In this document: positions 10,416-20,617 of the stretch, piece after piece
How positions within the stretch are numbered: the stretch's first letter is position 1
Layout of the letters: the number at the start of each line of letters is the position of its first letter
Assembly: GCA_964019425.1 (NCBI GenBank)
Contig: OZ025823.1
Location: forward strand, 372,001 to 436,000
DNA length: 64,000 nucleotides
Source of the DNA: Flectonema sp. DT1601
Lineage: Eukaryota; Euglenozoa; Diplonemea; Diplonemida; Diplonemidae
Direction: 5' to 3'
Translations under genes and position numbers: made by a program
The notes under the pieces: generated by a model
The model's database searches: none
The model's input: the letters and a program-made list of their open reading frames with translations, nothing else
What the model was told of the DNA's origin: nothing

Positions 10416-10615
10416 TTTATTATTCTCATATTTGGGGACTGGGAGTGTTGGTAAGTAGGATAAGGAAGTCAAACAAAATATTATTAGTTTTCGAGATTTA
10501 AGATCATTAAAGAGAGTGAGAATGGGGGGTCCTGCTGAATTGAGTTAGAAAGAGTTGTGTCAGACACGCAATTCAATAGTAATAAATGTACAATACAATA
10601 AAACAAATCGATAAA

Positions 10616-11098
10616 TTAAAGTAAATCATAACGCTGACTCTCATTCTGTAAACTCGACATCAAATGAGACTCAAACTGAGCAACTGGAGCACTGTTTTGA
10701 GGAAAAGCAACAGGATTTCTCTGAGCACGTTCTCTGCCTTCTCTACGAAGTTTACGAACAAAGCTTCGATCTGGTCGAGAGTAATCCCAAGGATTGGTAT
10801 GATTAGGAATAGAGTACTGATCTTCTTCTATTTTAGGCATCTTCTTATCAAGAGTATTATTCATTGTCTTATCGTACTCTGCCCAGTAAATTGCTTGCCA
10901 TTCTTCTCCATGTTTATTCGAGGCGAATGCTCTCTTACCACGATTTGATCTTCCGCTCTCTGTTGGCCAATATGAACCAGTATCACCGCTTGTTGTAGTT
11001 TCAGATTTTGGAAAATAATCACCAAACCCATCAGGTGCTGTAAAGTAATTTTTCCTTCTGGAGAGGATGCTAGATGAGGTTGAGGTGTACAGAGACAT
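10616..11098 (-). CDS. Small hypothetical protein, basic C-terminal half
   Basis: 160 residues, no intron, no signal or membrane segment. Features: a Ser/Thr-rich start, aromatic-Gly motifs (FTAPDGFGDYFP, GSYWPTESG), a WQAIYWAEYDKTMNNTLDKK stretch, then NPWDYSRPDRSFVRKLRREGRERAQ. Short proteins with scattered Trp/Tyr/Pro motifs and basic helices are common among microtubule inner proteins of axonemes, but I cannot match one. The ATG directly follows an A-rich leader on the coding strand and no close CAG acceptor is visible. Confidence 0.55.
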   Translation of the reverse strand: MSLYTSTSSSILSRRKNYFTAPDGFGDYFPKSETTTSGDTGSYWPTESGRSNRGKRAFASNKHGEEWQAIYWAEYDKTMNNTLDKKMPKIEEDQYSIPNHTNPWDYSRPDRSFVRKLRREGRERAQRNPVAFPQNSAPVAQFESHLMSSLQNESQRYDLL

Positions 11099-11986
11099 GG
11101 TTTTTATTTATTTTTTTTTTTTTTTTCAAATCCTCACTCACGTTTTCCCCCTCCCCCTAAATGTTGTTTCAGATACATAAGAAATCCACCACATTCTAAT
11201 TACACAATTGAAAATTAGTATAAACCTCCCTCCAGGTAACTCTCCGACCTCAGTTAGCTGTATAAAATAAACAACAATATAAACACAACTTGATAAACAA
11301 ATATTTCTACCAAATCAAATTTAATTAATATATAATTGGAATCAATATCCAAGGCAAGGAAATACAATTTTTATATTTTGGGAACGAGGGAAGGGCGTTG
11401 AGGAAGAAACCCTTTTTTTTTTTTTCTTTTTTTTTAAAAGTACATTTTTTTCTTGTTTCTCTCCACGACAGAGTACAGTAATATTTTCTGTTATTTTATA
11501 AAAATTTCTTTTTTTTTCCCCCTCCACAAAAAAAAACAATCGCTGAGTCATGAGCGACTTAAATACAAATTTCTGGATATAAAAATACAAATAGAAAAAA
11601 ATAAAAAAAAAATGAATAAAAAAAATAATAATATAAAAATGAAGATATATTTGTACAAATTTCAGTGCTGACGGAGAATAATGAGACAAAGCGCCGCACA
11701 TTCTGTCAGACAACGTTACAATACAATACTTCATTTTTCTGCAAGCTAAGGTAACAAAAATAATGAAGTCGGTGTTTTGTTCTTTATTTACAAAAAAACA
11801 GGAGAATCACGAGAAGCACTGAAATCAACAGCGATATACAAATACAGCAACATTGAATGAATAACAAATTCACACATATAACAGAACTAAAATCACACTT
11901 TCCGACTCCAGAAATCACACAAAGACACCGATTCTACAATCCCTTTAATGCTATTACTTTACGTTAATGTGTATAAGGAACACAAA
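11099..11986. other. Intergenic spacer
   Basis: AT-rich with many homopolymer runs (for example about 11409-11437 and 11508-11535). It probably holds the 3' UTR of the 160-residue protein's neighbourhood and the 3' UTR of the Gln-rich gene. I see no gene. Confidence 0.45.
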
Positions 11987-13651
11987 CTATTCGATTCGTT
12001 GTGGTCGTTGTTGTCCTTGAAGCCATAAAGAGATTCGATCAGATTGATCAGAGCCCGGTTCGCTATTTGGAGGATGTGAATTATTTGAAGAATTCTGATT
12101 GTAACCCCAAGCAACATACGATGGCTGAAATCCCCATCCCCACGTTTCTGTACCATCTGGCATTGCAACATTGTGTTCTCCATTGGTGTTGGCGCCGTAT
12201 TCTTGTTGTTGCTGTGGTTGTGGCTGTGGTTGTTGTTGTGTTTCTTGTGGTTGTGGTTGTTGTGGTTGTTGTGGTGGTTGCGGTTGCAGTTGTGATTGTT
12301 GTGGTTGTGGCTGCGGTAGTTGTTGTGGTTGTTGTGGTTGTTGTGGCTGAGGTTGCGGCTGTTGTGATTGGTGTTGAGGCTGTTGTTGTGGCTGTTGAGG
12401 TTGTTGTTGCGGCTGTTGAGGTTGTTTTTGTGGCTGCGGTTGTGGCTGTGGTTGTGGTTGTGGCTGTGGTTGTTGTGGCTGCTGTTGTTGTGTTGGTTTT
12501 GGTTGTGCTTGCTGTTGCTGTTGTTGCGGTGGTGGCTGTTGCTGTTCCGCCTGCTGTTGCTGAGGTTGTTGTGTTCCTTGTGGTTGTGGTTTTTGTTGTT
12601 GTTGTTGTTTTCGTGGTGGTTGTGGCTGTTGTTGCTGAGGTTGTTCTGGCTGTGGTGGTTGTTGCTTTTGTTGTTGCTGTTGCTGTTGTACTTGTTGCTG
12701 CGGTTGTGCTTGTACTTGTTGTTGTGGTTGTGGTTGCGGTAGTGGTGGTGTTGGTGGTTGTTGTTGCTGCTGTGGCTGTTGTTGTTGTTGCTGAGCTTGC
12801 TTTTGTTGTTGTTGTTGTTGTTGTTGTTGCTGTTGTTGAGATTGTTGTTGTTTTTGTGGCTGTGGTTGTGGCTGTTGTTGTTGAAGTTGTGGTTTTGGCT
12901 GTAGTTGCGGCTGCTGTTGATATTGCGGATGCGGATGCGGAAGTGGCTGCGGCTGTTGCTGGTATTGCAGATGTGTTTGTGGCTGTTTTTGATATTGCGG
13001 ATGCGGATGCGGAAGTGGCTGTTGATATTGCAAATGCGGTTGTGGCTGTTGCTGATATTGCGGACGCGTATGTGGTTGCGGATGTTGCTGGTATTGCATA
13101 TGCGGTTGTGACTGTTTTTGATATTGCGGATGCGGATGTGGCTGTTGCTGATATTGCGGATGCGGATGTGGCTGTGCCTGTTGCTGATATTGCAGATGCG
13201 GCTGTGCCTGTTGCTGATATTGTGGACGCGGATGTGGCTGCGGCTGTTGATATTGCAGATGCGGATGTGGAGGCTGCTGTTGCTGATATTGCAGATGCAG
13301 TTGTTGTTGATGAAGTTGTGGTTGTTGTTGTTCTCTCACTTCTGTTTGCGTTTCTTTTGTCTTCATTACTGGTTTTAGTGCAATATTTAGAACCGGTTTT
13401 CGTTTTTTCTTCATCGCAGGGACTTTTTTACGTACCGCATTGTTACACGCTAAACAGTTAACCTTCCTCCCACTACCACAGCTATGTATTGGAGTTAACA
13501 TGAATGAATTCGCCCGCATTTGACATTTTTTCCGTGCTGTAGCATTCTTCCTTGTAACGATTAAGTCTGTGTCGAATTTGCAGATGAGTTCGGCGGTTTG
13601 TTGAATTAGCTGTCTTGCTTCTCTTTTTGTTTCATCATCATGTGACCTCAT
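11987..13651 (-). CDS. Gln/Pro-rich low-complexity protein
   Basis: 554 residues from the ATG at 13651. The first 100 residues are non-repetitive and basic, with Cys pairs (CGSGRKVNCLACNN) and a KTKETQTEV motif. Residues about 108-270 repeat (L/P)QYQQQ.QPHPH units. Residues about 270-480 are poly-Gln/Pro. The last 65 residues are again ordinary sequence with Trp and Asn (GWGFQPSYVAWGY). The conserved-looking ends and single open frame support a real gene. Prion-like Gln-rich proteins often scaffold RNA or transcription assemblies; nothing here fixes the role. Complementary frames are open only because CAA/CAG repeats lack stops on both strands. Confidence 0.65.
   Translation of the reverse strand: MRSHDDETKREARQLIQQTAELICKFDTDLIVTRKNATARKKCQMRANSFMLTPIHSCGSGRKVNCLACNNAVRKKVPAMKKKRKPVLNIALKPVMKTKETQTEVREQQQPQLHQQQLHLQYQQQQPPHPHLQYQQPQPHPRPQYQQQAQPHLQYQQQAQPHPHPQYQQQPHPHPQYQKQSQPHMQYQQHPQPHTRPQYQQQPQPHLQYQQPLPHPHPQYQKQPQTHLQYQQQPQPLPHPHPQYQQQPQLQPKPQLQQQQPQPQPQKQQQSQQQQQQQQQQQQKQAQQQQQQPQQQQQPPTPPLPQPQPQQQVQAQPQQQVQQQQQQQKQQPPQPEQPQQQQPQPPRKQQQQQKPQPQGTQQPQQQQAEQQQPPPQQQQQQAQPKPTQQQQPQQPQPQPQPQPQPQPQKQPQQPQQQPQQPQQQPQHQSQQPQPQPQQPQQPQQLPQPQPQQSQLQPQPPQQPQQPQPQETQQQPQPQPQQQQEYGANTNGEHNVAMPDGTETWGWGFQPSYVAWGYNQNSSNNSHPPNSEPGSDQSDRISLWLQGQQRPQRIE
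12190..13340 (-). repeat. CAR/CCR trinucleotide-rich tract (poly-Gln/Pro coding)
   Basis: About 1.15 kb of imperfect CAA/CAG/CCA/CAT codon repeats. From about 12920 to 13310 a unit of roughly 13-18 codons built round YQQQ recurs, mixing His-Pro spacers. Likely length-polymorphic. Confidence 0.8.
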
Positions 13652-15710
13652 ATTTTAATTATTTCTATTTAAAAAGGTTTATTGTAAATGGCAATTGGTG
13701 AATAGATATTTAAACTCGATCGATGATATACGCGTATCTCGAAAAGATCAGCCCACCTGGTGGAAAAACTATAATACTGTCAATGAATATTTTTTCGTTC
13801 TTTTTTTTTTTTTTTTTTTTTTTCCTCCTTTTTTTTTCGTATTTTTAATAATATTTCGAATTTTTGCAATAAATAAGTTCTAGTAGTTTACCACAAAAGA
13901 TGATGAGAGGGAAAAATATAATACTGTAATTATAAATATCACGGTGTATAAAAAATTTGGAGTATAACAACTTTGGATATAATAAAGATGGTGGATTTGG
14001 CCATTTTTTGGAGATTTGGAGACTTTTTATACACCATGATATTTATAATTACGGTATATACAAAAAAAAAAAAAAAGAAATTAAGGTAAGCACACATTTA
14101 CCTTCATTTCTTTTAACCTTTCCTACTATACTTGTTAGGGAAAATACATATAAAAAAGTTCAAAAAAAGAAATTGAGCAAGCTTCTTGCATCAATTTTAC
14201 ATTTTTTTTTTTTTTTTCGACATTCAACACAAAATAATAACATATGTAGGAAGGACAAATTTGAAATACAACAAAAACGGTTTATCTCCATAAATAAGAC
14301 AGGTGACAAAAACAATTAACTGCCCATAAATATTAACCAACACACACTAACGTCGGTAACAGAAACAAACAGATAACGGGTGGAAACACAATAATGTGCT
14401 CTCTCTAATAAGAGTCTATAAGAGAAAAAAAAAAGAATTCAAAAAAAAAAAAAAAAAAAGAGAGAAAAAAAAAAAAAAAACGGGAAAGATCAAAGTAAAT
14501 AAATTGTAAAAAAGAATAGAGTAGCAGTGAAAAATTATCGCCACTCGAACTTTCAGAATAAGTTAGTATAAATAATCATCAGTAGTTAGTTAGTTAGCGA
14601 GCCCGACATTACCATCGAGTACTGTTAGACAAGACACAACAGGGTGTCTTATCCCCAATTCTACAACATTATATCACACTTATATAATAACATCGGTTTA
14701 ATTCTGACTTCGAGTGGATAAAGAAAAAACGAAAACTAAAACGTGTTTTGAAGAGCGAAAATTAGGAAGCTGCAACTTACGGAAAAAAAAAAAAAGGCAT
14801 GAGAGGGAAAAAAAAGTAAAATTCACACATTTCTACCCCATTCCGCATCATCTTCGAATACCTTCAAAGAGTAGATTTTATACAAAGCACATAGCAACCA
14901 CGCAGGAATACACATAATGCAAAAGTGACCTTTATAATTAGAAAAAGTCAAAAATTGAAACTGGTGGTGGGCTGCCCCAGCAACGGATTTGACGTTTTGA
15001 ATAGTGTTTCTGTGGGGATGGGTGGGGATGAGCGATAGGCGTTAGGTGCCCACAAAATAGCTTGGTCAGAAAATTAGGGTGCACTGAAACTATGTATTAA
15101 AAAAATAAAAAATTAGGGCAAATTGCTACAATATCAATAGGAACAACAATCACTCTGGACAACCTTTTTGACTGTCAGCGGCAACGTAGTAAATGACTGC
15201 AAATAAATAAACCAATAGGCCACGTGAACATACGCGTCTTGAAAACCTAACACAAGAGAGGGACCGACTCATATGAAATTTACTTAAGAACTGTTTCATG
15301 AGCTTTGGATTATTATTAATCAACTCAATTGAAACAAATAGTAGTTTGGACCTCACGAAAAAATTTAAATAATTTTTCTTCACACCATTCCCTTTAACAA
15401 AATAAAAATAGCTTTACGTTTTAATGTTTTTTACTCACTTTTTTTTTTTTTTTTTGTCGTGGTCAGTTTTTTGTGAGCGACCAGCAGGTTGTAAAAATGT
15501 AATACTGAAATTTTGGCATAAGTCAAACAATAATAGGTTTTCAGATATAAAAAAAAATCCTTTTTTTTTTTTAATAAAAATAAATAAATACCTCCTCCGA
15601 TTAAAAGAAGAATCCTCCTCTCAGTCGTCTTAGCCCGCATTGAATAAGCAGATAAAACGCGCAAGGAAATTTATGCATTTGGGGATCCAAGCACAACTAT
15701 GATCAGTCTA
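13652..15710. other. Gene-poor AT-rich stretch
   Basis: About 2 kb with no convincing gene. It contains the MITE-like hairpin (13917-14060), long A and T runs, a 7-bp perfect hairpin at 14631-14650 (AAGACAC/GTGTCTT) and a GC-richer patch at about 14958-15060. A 48-codon minus-strand frame with one hydrophobic stretch lies at 15150-15296, too weak to call. Confidence 0.45.
13917..14060. mobile_element. MITE-like hairpin element with about 40-bp terminal inverted repeats
   Basis: The left arm (13917 to about 13955) and the reverse complement of the right arm (about 14020-14060) match over about 40 bases. They share TAATTATAAATATCA and GGTGTATAAAAA, with two C/T differences and one single-base indel. 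The loop is about 65 bases and non-coding. TA dinucleotides at both ends would fit a Tc1/mariner-type target site (inference). No autonomous partner is in the window. Confidence 0.6.
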
Positions 15711-18700
15711 TTACTCAAAAAGCCTATATGAATTAAGACACCCCTCATTCATAAGTAATTTAACCCAGTCTCTATGTGGCCATGTGAGATTAGAATCCAT
15801 TGGTAATCCCATTTGTTGCCTTCTAATAAAAAGAAACAACCACAAGTACTGTAAGCTATCCGACATCGTTGAGAACGGATTATGAAGTTCTCTCCAAATT
15901 CTAATCGAGACCGTGTAAGCCTCATGGTATGTATTTAACGTTGATGAAGTTGTGAGAAATTGCGAAGGGTAGATTGCGAATGGTCTTTGTGCAGACATTT
16001 TTGCCTGTAAGTCTCCAAAATTTTTATTCCAGGCAGAAGCTATCTCAGAAGCCATAGAACTGCCTGCTGCGACAGTGACAAATTTCTCAGGGAATAATGG
16101 AATTGCTGTTACATTGCAATCAGTTTTTTCAATAACAGAAAACAAGTTGAGTGCCTTAGTAATCCGCTTATCAATACTTTGATCGTAATTAATATTACTA
16201 TTTATAAACAAGATATATCCATCTGAAGGAGGTCTGTCCCTACCTGCTAAGAAGCTGACGTATCCCCAACTGGATGCACAAACATCACCCGCATGAATTG
16301 GACAAGGTTCCCTTGATAGGTAAACGCCATGTCCTGATAGCAAAAAACCATTCACAAAACTATCTAACATATCACTTCTTTGATAAGCATCACCGACTAC
16401 AACAAGTGGCAATGTTTTCCCAACTGATGCTTTACTATTTTTCAGCAAGACACCAAATTGGGATGGTGTGATGCAGTCAGCTTCAAGGTGAGTAAATTCA
16501 CTTTCAGCAATAAAACTTGTTGGCGCCACAGGCAGCAGATACTCACCGTGGTTTCGATACATTTCATTGTTCTCATCTTCTCCAATTACGAAGTGGAAAA
16601 CATATTCGAACCACCACCCGCTGTATGTTAAGTTTCTTTGCATCAGTTCCAGTAGTTTGGCAGCGCCTTTGAAATTCATATTTCGATGAAGCCTCTCAAT
16701 AGGTACTACAGCCTGTGTACAGCATTGAGATAACAATGGAATACTTTGATTCATTAAACGAGATCCAGTACCGATGACAGCAGCGTTGTACTCTGCGGCA
16801 ACCGTGTTGGTTCGAATATTCCACTCTTCAGGAAAATATTTGTTGTTGAGGGATACGCTGCGTCTTGCTTTTCTTGCTATTGGTAATGCCTGTTGTATTG
16901 ATTCAAATATCGTTCCTTTTTGATGCCACGAAACAACATGACTATGACAAAATATAACATAATCAGCTTCAGGACGATGAGGGTCGGCTAAGTAAGATAT
17001 GATGCTGTAACCTTCTCTACAGGAGAAACCGTAAGTACTTGATCCAAACTTGCTGCAGTTTCCATATGTTATTGGTACCCAAGTATTGTACCTATGTTTT
17101 TGAAATTGAACTGCACCAGCTTGTCTGTAATTAGCATCACCAGTTAACACAATAAGGATGTCTTTCTTCCAGCCGGCATCGTTATTTTCTGTCCAACAGC
17201 CGAAGGAGTTGTGTCGAATATTTCCAGTCAGTGGGGCACATTCAGATTTTAAATCTGGTGAAGGTTGAGTATTTGACAGGTACGCAGAGCATTCGTTGCT
17301 AGGAGTAACAGTTTGATTTTCACCAAAAATAAAATGCCAGACATATGGGAAAAGTAATTTTCGGTGCTCATCAACGACATCTCTGAGTAGTCGTATCCAT
17401 AGATTTTGTCTTCCTCTTTCTAAAATCATCTCACGTGTAACAACAAACTGACCACCAGAATCGTAAGAAAGAACAGGTTCGTGTAACTGCATTGGTCTAA
17501 TGTTGAGGTTTATGTCATTTTTATGAGACACAATTTCATTCCAAACAGCAGCAGTTTTCTTTGTTAAAGTACTCCACACAATTGGAAACCAAAGTCTAGC
17601 TAACGGAGTGTACCTCTGAGTTACTTTAATACAGTTGATTGCGTCTGTTACAGAAGACTCAATAGAATCATCCTGCAGTGGTTGGTAGAAAACATTATCC
17701 AACCCGCCTTGAATAAAAGCAACATAATCAGAAATTGGTCTTTCGGGATCGGACAAATATATTAAATGGCCGTGAGGGGTATCTATGGAAGAAAACCTCT
17801 GCGGGTGGCGAGTCATCCAAATATTATATCCCTTTAATAAGAGTGCTCTGATGCCGGATATATCATTGGGTGGTCCTCTGTTTACTACAACAAGTGAATC
17901 TTTATTGGAATTTCCAACCGTCCACATACCGAATGAGTTGCTTGTGATGTTGTATAATTTTCCATTGTCTGATAGTTCGTAAATTCCGCTCTCGAAAATC
18001 CATTTCATTTCATCAATTTTTTCATCCTTCAATCGTCTATTCCAAGGTAGTGTCGGAACATCAGCGAGAGTTTGTAAGATCGTATTACCGATAGTAGTGA
18101 AAGAGTGTCCACATGTACTCTTTAACTCGATATCGGGAGACTCATCGAATACGATGTGTAGAGTGCTGGATTCGAACTGGCCACCATAAAGCTGCACTGC
18201 TTCGGTAAATCTTTCTAAGACAGATACTTTCTGTGACAGTAGTCTTGTAGGTATTACTGATCCCCCGATATAACCCATAGTCTTGCCATGAAGTTCATAG
18301 AAATCGTCTAGGACGAGATTCCATCGCTCTGCATCTAACGGAGAACTGATTTTTGAAGCCCATTCAGAAAACGACCACGTCCTTGAAATTGGTGTTAGCC
18401 TATTATGACTAGTAGAACAGTCTATCGCTTCTTGCATATGCTGTGTTAGATCTATATTATTTACTTCATTCCTAGTCATTATAACTACAGCAATCAAGCT
18501 GCTGTATTTTTCATCTTTTAGTAGCTTCGCCATCACCGAGAGAACTGCTGCCATGGTTGGCCATCGTCCGATTCTACCTGTCGCTATCGCTGGCATTGAT
18601 TGGGCAAAATTATTATTCGGCAATACAGCAGTATAAATAATAAAGTATTCTGGATCAATGTATTCATTTAGTACAGAAATTACATCGTTCCTTAGCTTTT

Positions 18701-19535
18701 CTTCATCGTAATAGTCATTCGGAAAAGGATCAGCAATTTGGTTTCCATTAAAAAAAAATCTCCAAGACCACCTTAAATAACCAACTTCAACAGTGCTTCC
18801 TCGATTTAATTTTTTTATACGAATTAAATTTTGTAATACTTCATATCGACTAAATATATTTGATGGAACAACAAACGATGCCGACAGACTAGTATCAATA
18901 ACGGGCAAGTCAACGTCCATTTTTCTAGGGTGTCGGCAATGCCAGAGACAATATGATATTGACTGAGGTGCCATAAAATCGTTGTAACGTTGAGGGATGG
19001 TTGTTGTTATCTTTTTAAACACCTGTGGAATCCAAAGTGTTTCTATCGTCTCGTATTGTTGGCTTTTTCTACTTCGTTCAATAGCTGATGTCATTCTTTC
19101 AATTGTCACATTATTAATATTTCCCGATAAAAATACGATCATCTCCGCTGTAGGTCTAATATCATTCATCAAGTACTGAAGGTAGTCAAAGACTCCATTT
19201 GAGCAAACCTCTTCAGAGAGGCATTCTCCGCCTCTCCAAACTCGATTAGCTCTCCAGGTGTTGAATCCACTGTTACGTAATAATTCAAAATCATATTCTT
19301 GTTCTGACGAGACCACTACCAGTACATCAGTTTTCCATTCATCACCCTTCTTCGTACTCCAAGAACCATTGCTATTGCTTCTTTCGTCAGATCCTTTAGG
19401 TGCATTCCAATATATCAAAACAATCGACATGAAAGCCACTAAGCATAGCATAAGGTTCCCCCCAGTCCCTCTTGATGCTTTGTTTGGTCGCTTTTGGCGA
19501 AGAGGGGGTCGACGCCTTTCAGCATGTAACGGCAT
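15711..19535 (-). CDS. Type II membrane protein with about five DUF3431-like repeats
   Basis: 1274 residues in one exon. A short basic Arg/Pro-rich cytoplasmic head is followed by a single membrane helix (about 28-45, LMLCLVAFMSIVLIYWNA), then a long lumenal or extracellular part with several N-glycosylation sequons. The lumenal part repeats a unit of about 240 residues (starting near 65, 335, 560, 815 and 1060). Each begins with a (D)VLVVV-type strand, continues through a Y(L)xxxxRPxADYxxFxxG motif and ends with a FVV..E/I..R motif and an aromatic YVWHFIFGE-type segment. This order matches DUF3431, a glycosyltransferase-like family that usually has one domain. Unit 2 is the most divergent. 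A Golgi or surface glycan role is inference. Confidence 0.6.
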   Translation of the reverse strand: MPLHAERRRPPLRQKRPNKASRGTGGNLMLCLVAFMSIVLIYWNAPKGSDERSNSNGSWSTKKGDEWKTDVLVVVSSEQEYDFELLRNSGFNTWRANRVWRGGECLSEEVCSNGVFDYLQYLMNDIRPTAEMIVFLSGNINNVTIERMTSAIERSRKSQQYETIETLWIPQVFKKITTTIPQRYNDFMAPQSISYCLWHCRHPRKMDVDLPVIDTSLSASFVVPSNIFSRYEVLQNLIRIKKLNRGSTVEVGYLRWSWRFFFNGNQIADPFPNDYYDEEKLRNDVISVLNEYIDPEYFIIYTAVLPNNNFAQSMPAIATGRIGRWPTMAAVLSVMAKLLKDEKYSSLIAVVIMTRNEVNNIDLTQHMQEAIDCSTSHNRLTPISRTWSFSEWASKISSPLDAERWNLVLDDFYELHGKTMGYIGGSVIPTRLLSQKVSVLERFTEAVQLYGGQFESSTLHIVFDESPDIELKSTCGHSFTTIGNTILQTLADVPTLPWNRRLKDEKIDEMKWIFESGIYELSDNGKLYNITSNSFGMWTVGNSNKDSLVVVNRGPPNDISGIRALLLKGYNIWMTRHPQRFSSIDTPHGHLIYLSDPERPISDYVAFIQGGLDNVFYQPLQDDSIESSVTDAINCIKVTQRYTPLARLWFPIVWSTLTKKTAAVWNEIVSHKNDINLNIRPMQLHEPVLSYDSGGQFVVTREMILERGRQNLWIRLLRDVVDEHRKLLFPYVWHFIFGENQTVTPSNECSAYLSNTQPSPDLKSECAPLTGNIRHNSFGCWTENNDAGWKKDILIVLTGDANYRQAGAVQFQKHRYNTWVPITYGNCSKFGSSTYGFSCREGYSIISYLADPHRPEADYVIFCHSHVVSWHQKGTIFESIQQALPIARKARRSVSLNNKYFPEEWNIRTNTVAAEYNAAVIGTGSRLMNQSIPLLSQCCTQAVVPIERLHRNMNFKGAAKLLELMQRNLTYSGWWFEYVFHFVIGEDENNEMYRNHGEYLLPVAPTSFIAESEFTHLEADCITPSQFGVLLKNSKASVGKTLPLVVVGDAYQRSDMLDSFVNGFLLSGHGVYLSREPCPIHAGDVCASSWGYVSFLAGRDRPPSDGYILFINSNINYDQSIDKRITKALNLFSVIEKTDCNVTAIPLFPEKFVTVAAGSSMASEIASAWNKNFGDLQAKMSAQRPFAIYPSQFLTTSSTLNTYHEAYTVSIRIWRELHNPFSTMSDSLQYLWLFLFIRRQQMGLPMDSNLTWPHRDWVKLLMNEGCLNSYRLFE

Positions 19536-19559
19536 AGTGTTCTACTCAGTTACAATCTA

Positions 19560-19965
19560 ATTGTGATAAAAATAAAGTAAAAACAGGTTTTGTTTTGATT
19601 TTCTTTTTAAAAAAACAACAAAAACATCAAATAAACACTAAACATAAACACTTATTGGTTGACTGTCTGGCCCTGCGGCCGACCTATACACCAGTTTACT
19701 AAAATATCTTTCCTCCTGGCAGTCACAATGGGATCTTTTCTGTTGCTGGCCTGTAGGGGGATAGAGGTGTGGTGGGTTACGTGTAAGAGTAGGGAGTTAG
19801 CATCAGTCTATACATGCACATGGTTACACACAGCTTGTGAAGAATAGGAACTTATGTACACCTAGCAAACCCCAGCCGACCACTAGACCCACATAGTCAT
19901 AAAGTCATTTTCTAATGGATTTTCCTACATTATTAAAAAGATAAAAAACATAAATAAACATGTGC
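19560..19965. other. Left flank of accessory island
   Basis: Mixed-composition sequence of higher GC than neighbouring spacers. No gene recognised. Confidence 0.35.
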
Positions 19966-20345
19966 CTAACAGGTTCGCTGGGGGACAAAAGAAAAATATT
20001 GTTCCAAGTGTGTTCTTTTTGAGCTCCGCTTTAGAAAGGGTTTGACAGGCCCAACACTTTCCTGGAGTTTGCATGACACGCTCAATGTTTGATCTTCGCC
20101 AAGCCTGTAGAATACATCAGCTGACTGAGCACCCTTCCCGTTGACAACACACATGTCCGTGGTCAATTCCTTCGAACAGCTGATTGTATTGATACTCCAG
20201 TTCCCATTCTCATCCCCTATTAATGCAGCCTTTGGTGCTCTTCGAAGTACTCCGGGAAAAACTCCTTGAGCAACCGGGGTAACTCCGTTAGAGTGCGGCT
20301 CTTTCCAGTGCCCATCCCACCACGGTTAGAAGAGAGATCAGCTGT
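19966..20345 (-). pseudogene. Fossil of a Crinkler/RHS-type (CR) effector-like P-loop NTPase gene
   Basis: The minus strand encodes a Walker A motif (GMGTGKSR, near 20300-20325) followed by a helix typical of the NTPase domain of CR (Crinkler-RHS-type) proteins. A further fragment down to about 19966 resembles the nuclease-like region found in the same family. The gene is broken in several places and incomplete at both ends, so it is a relic. The family is known as multicopy, fast-evolving and repeat-associated in kinetoplastids and other protists; its presence in a repeat island fits. Assignment rests on motif recognition alone. Confidence 0.4.
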
Positions 20346-20617
20346 TTTGCCATGGCAGCGCTATGAATCTTTCGAAACAATCCTTAAGTTTTTTCATGTC
20401 CTCTGCTGCATATTGATATTCCCAGTTCCTACCAGTGTCACCAGATGCGAGCTTACTAACTCGACTGTAAGTTATGGTTACTTGGTTGGTTTACACGAGC
20501 AAGAATGGTTCACTCCAACCGTAACAGTATAATTGTATTAAGTTGATACCATACAACAGTTAGTTCACGAAGTCAAGGTAAAAGGGACTGGGAGAATCGA
20601 GCGATCATCAGTCCGTT

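Noticed and set aside
12001-13461. Plus-strand open frame of about 486 codons over the Gln-rich gene
   Set aside because: It encodes only Val/Ala/Leu runs, the reverse complement of CAA/CAG/CCA repeats, and lacks non-repetitive ends.
14631-14650. Perfect 7-bp hairpin as a transcription terminator
   Set aside because: Bacterial-type terminators are not expected in this eukaryotic context; a short hairpin occurs by chance in AT-rich spacers.
14714-14917. Plus-strand Lys-rich frame
   Set aside because: Made of poly-A translated as Lys; no coding character.
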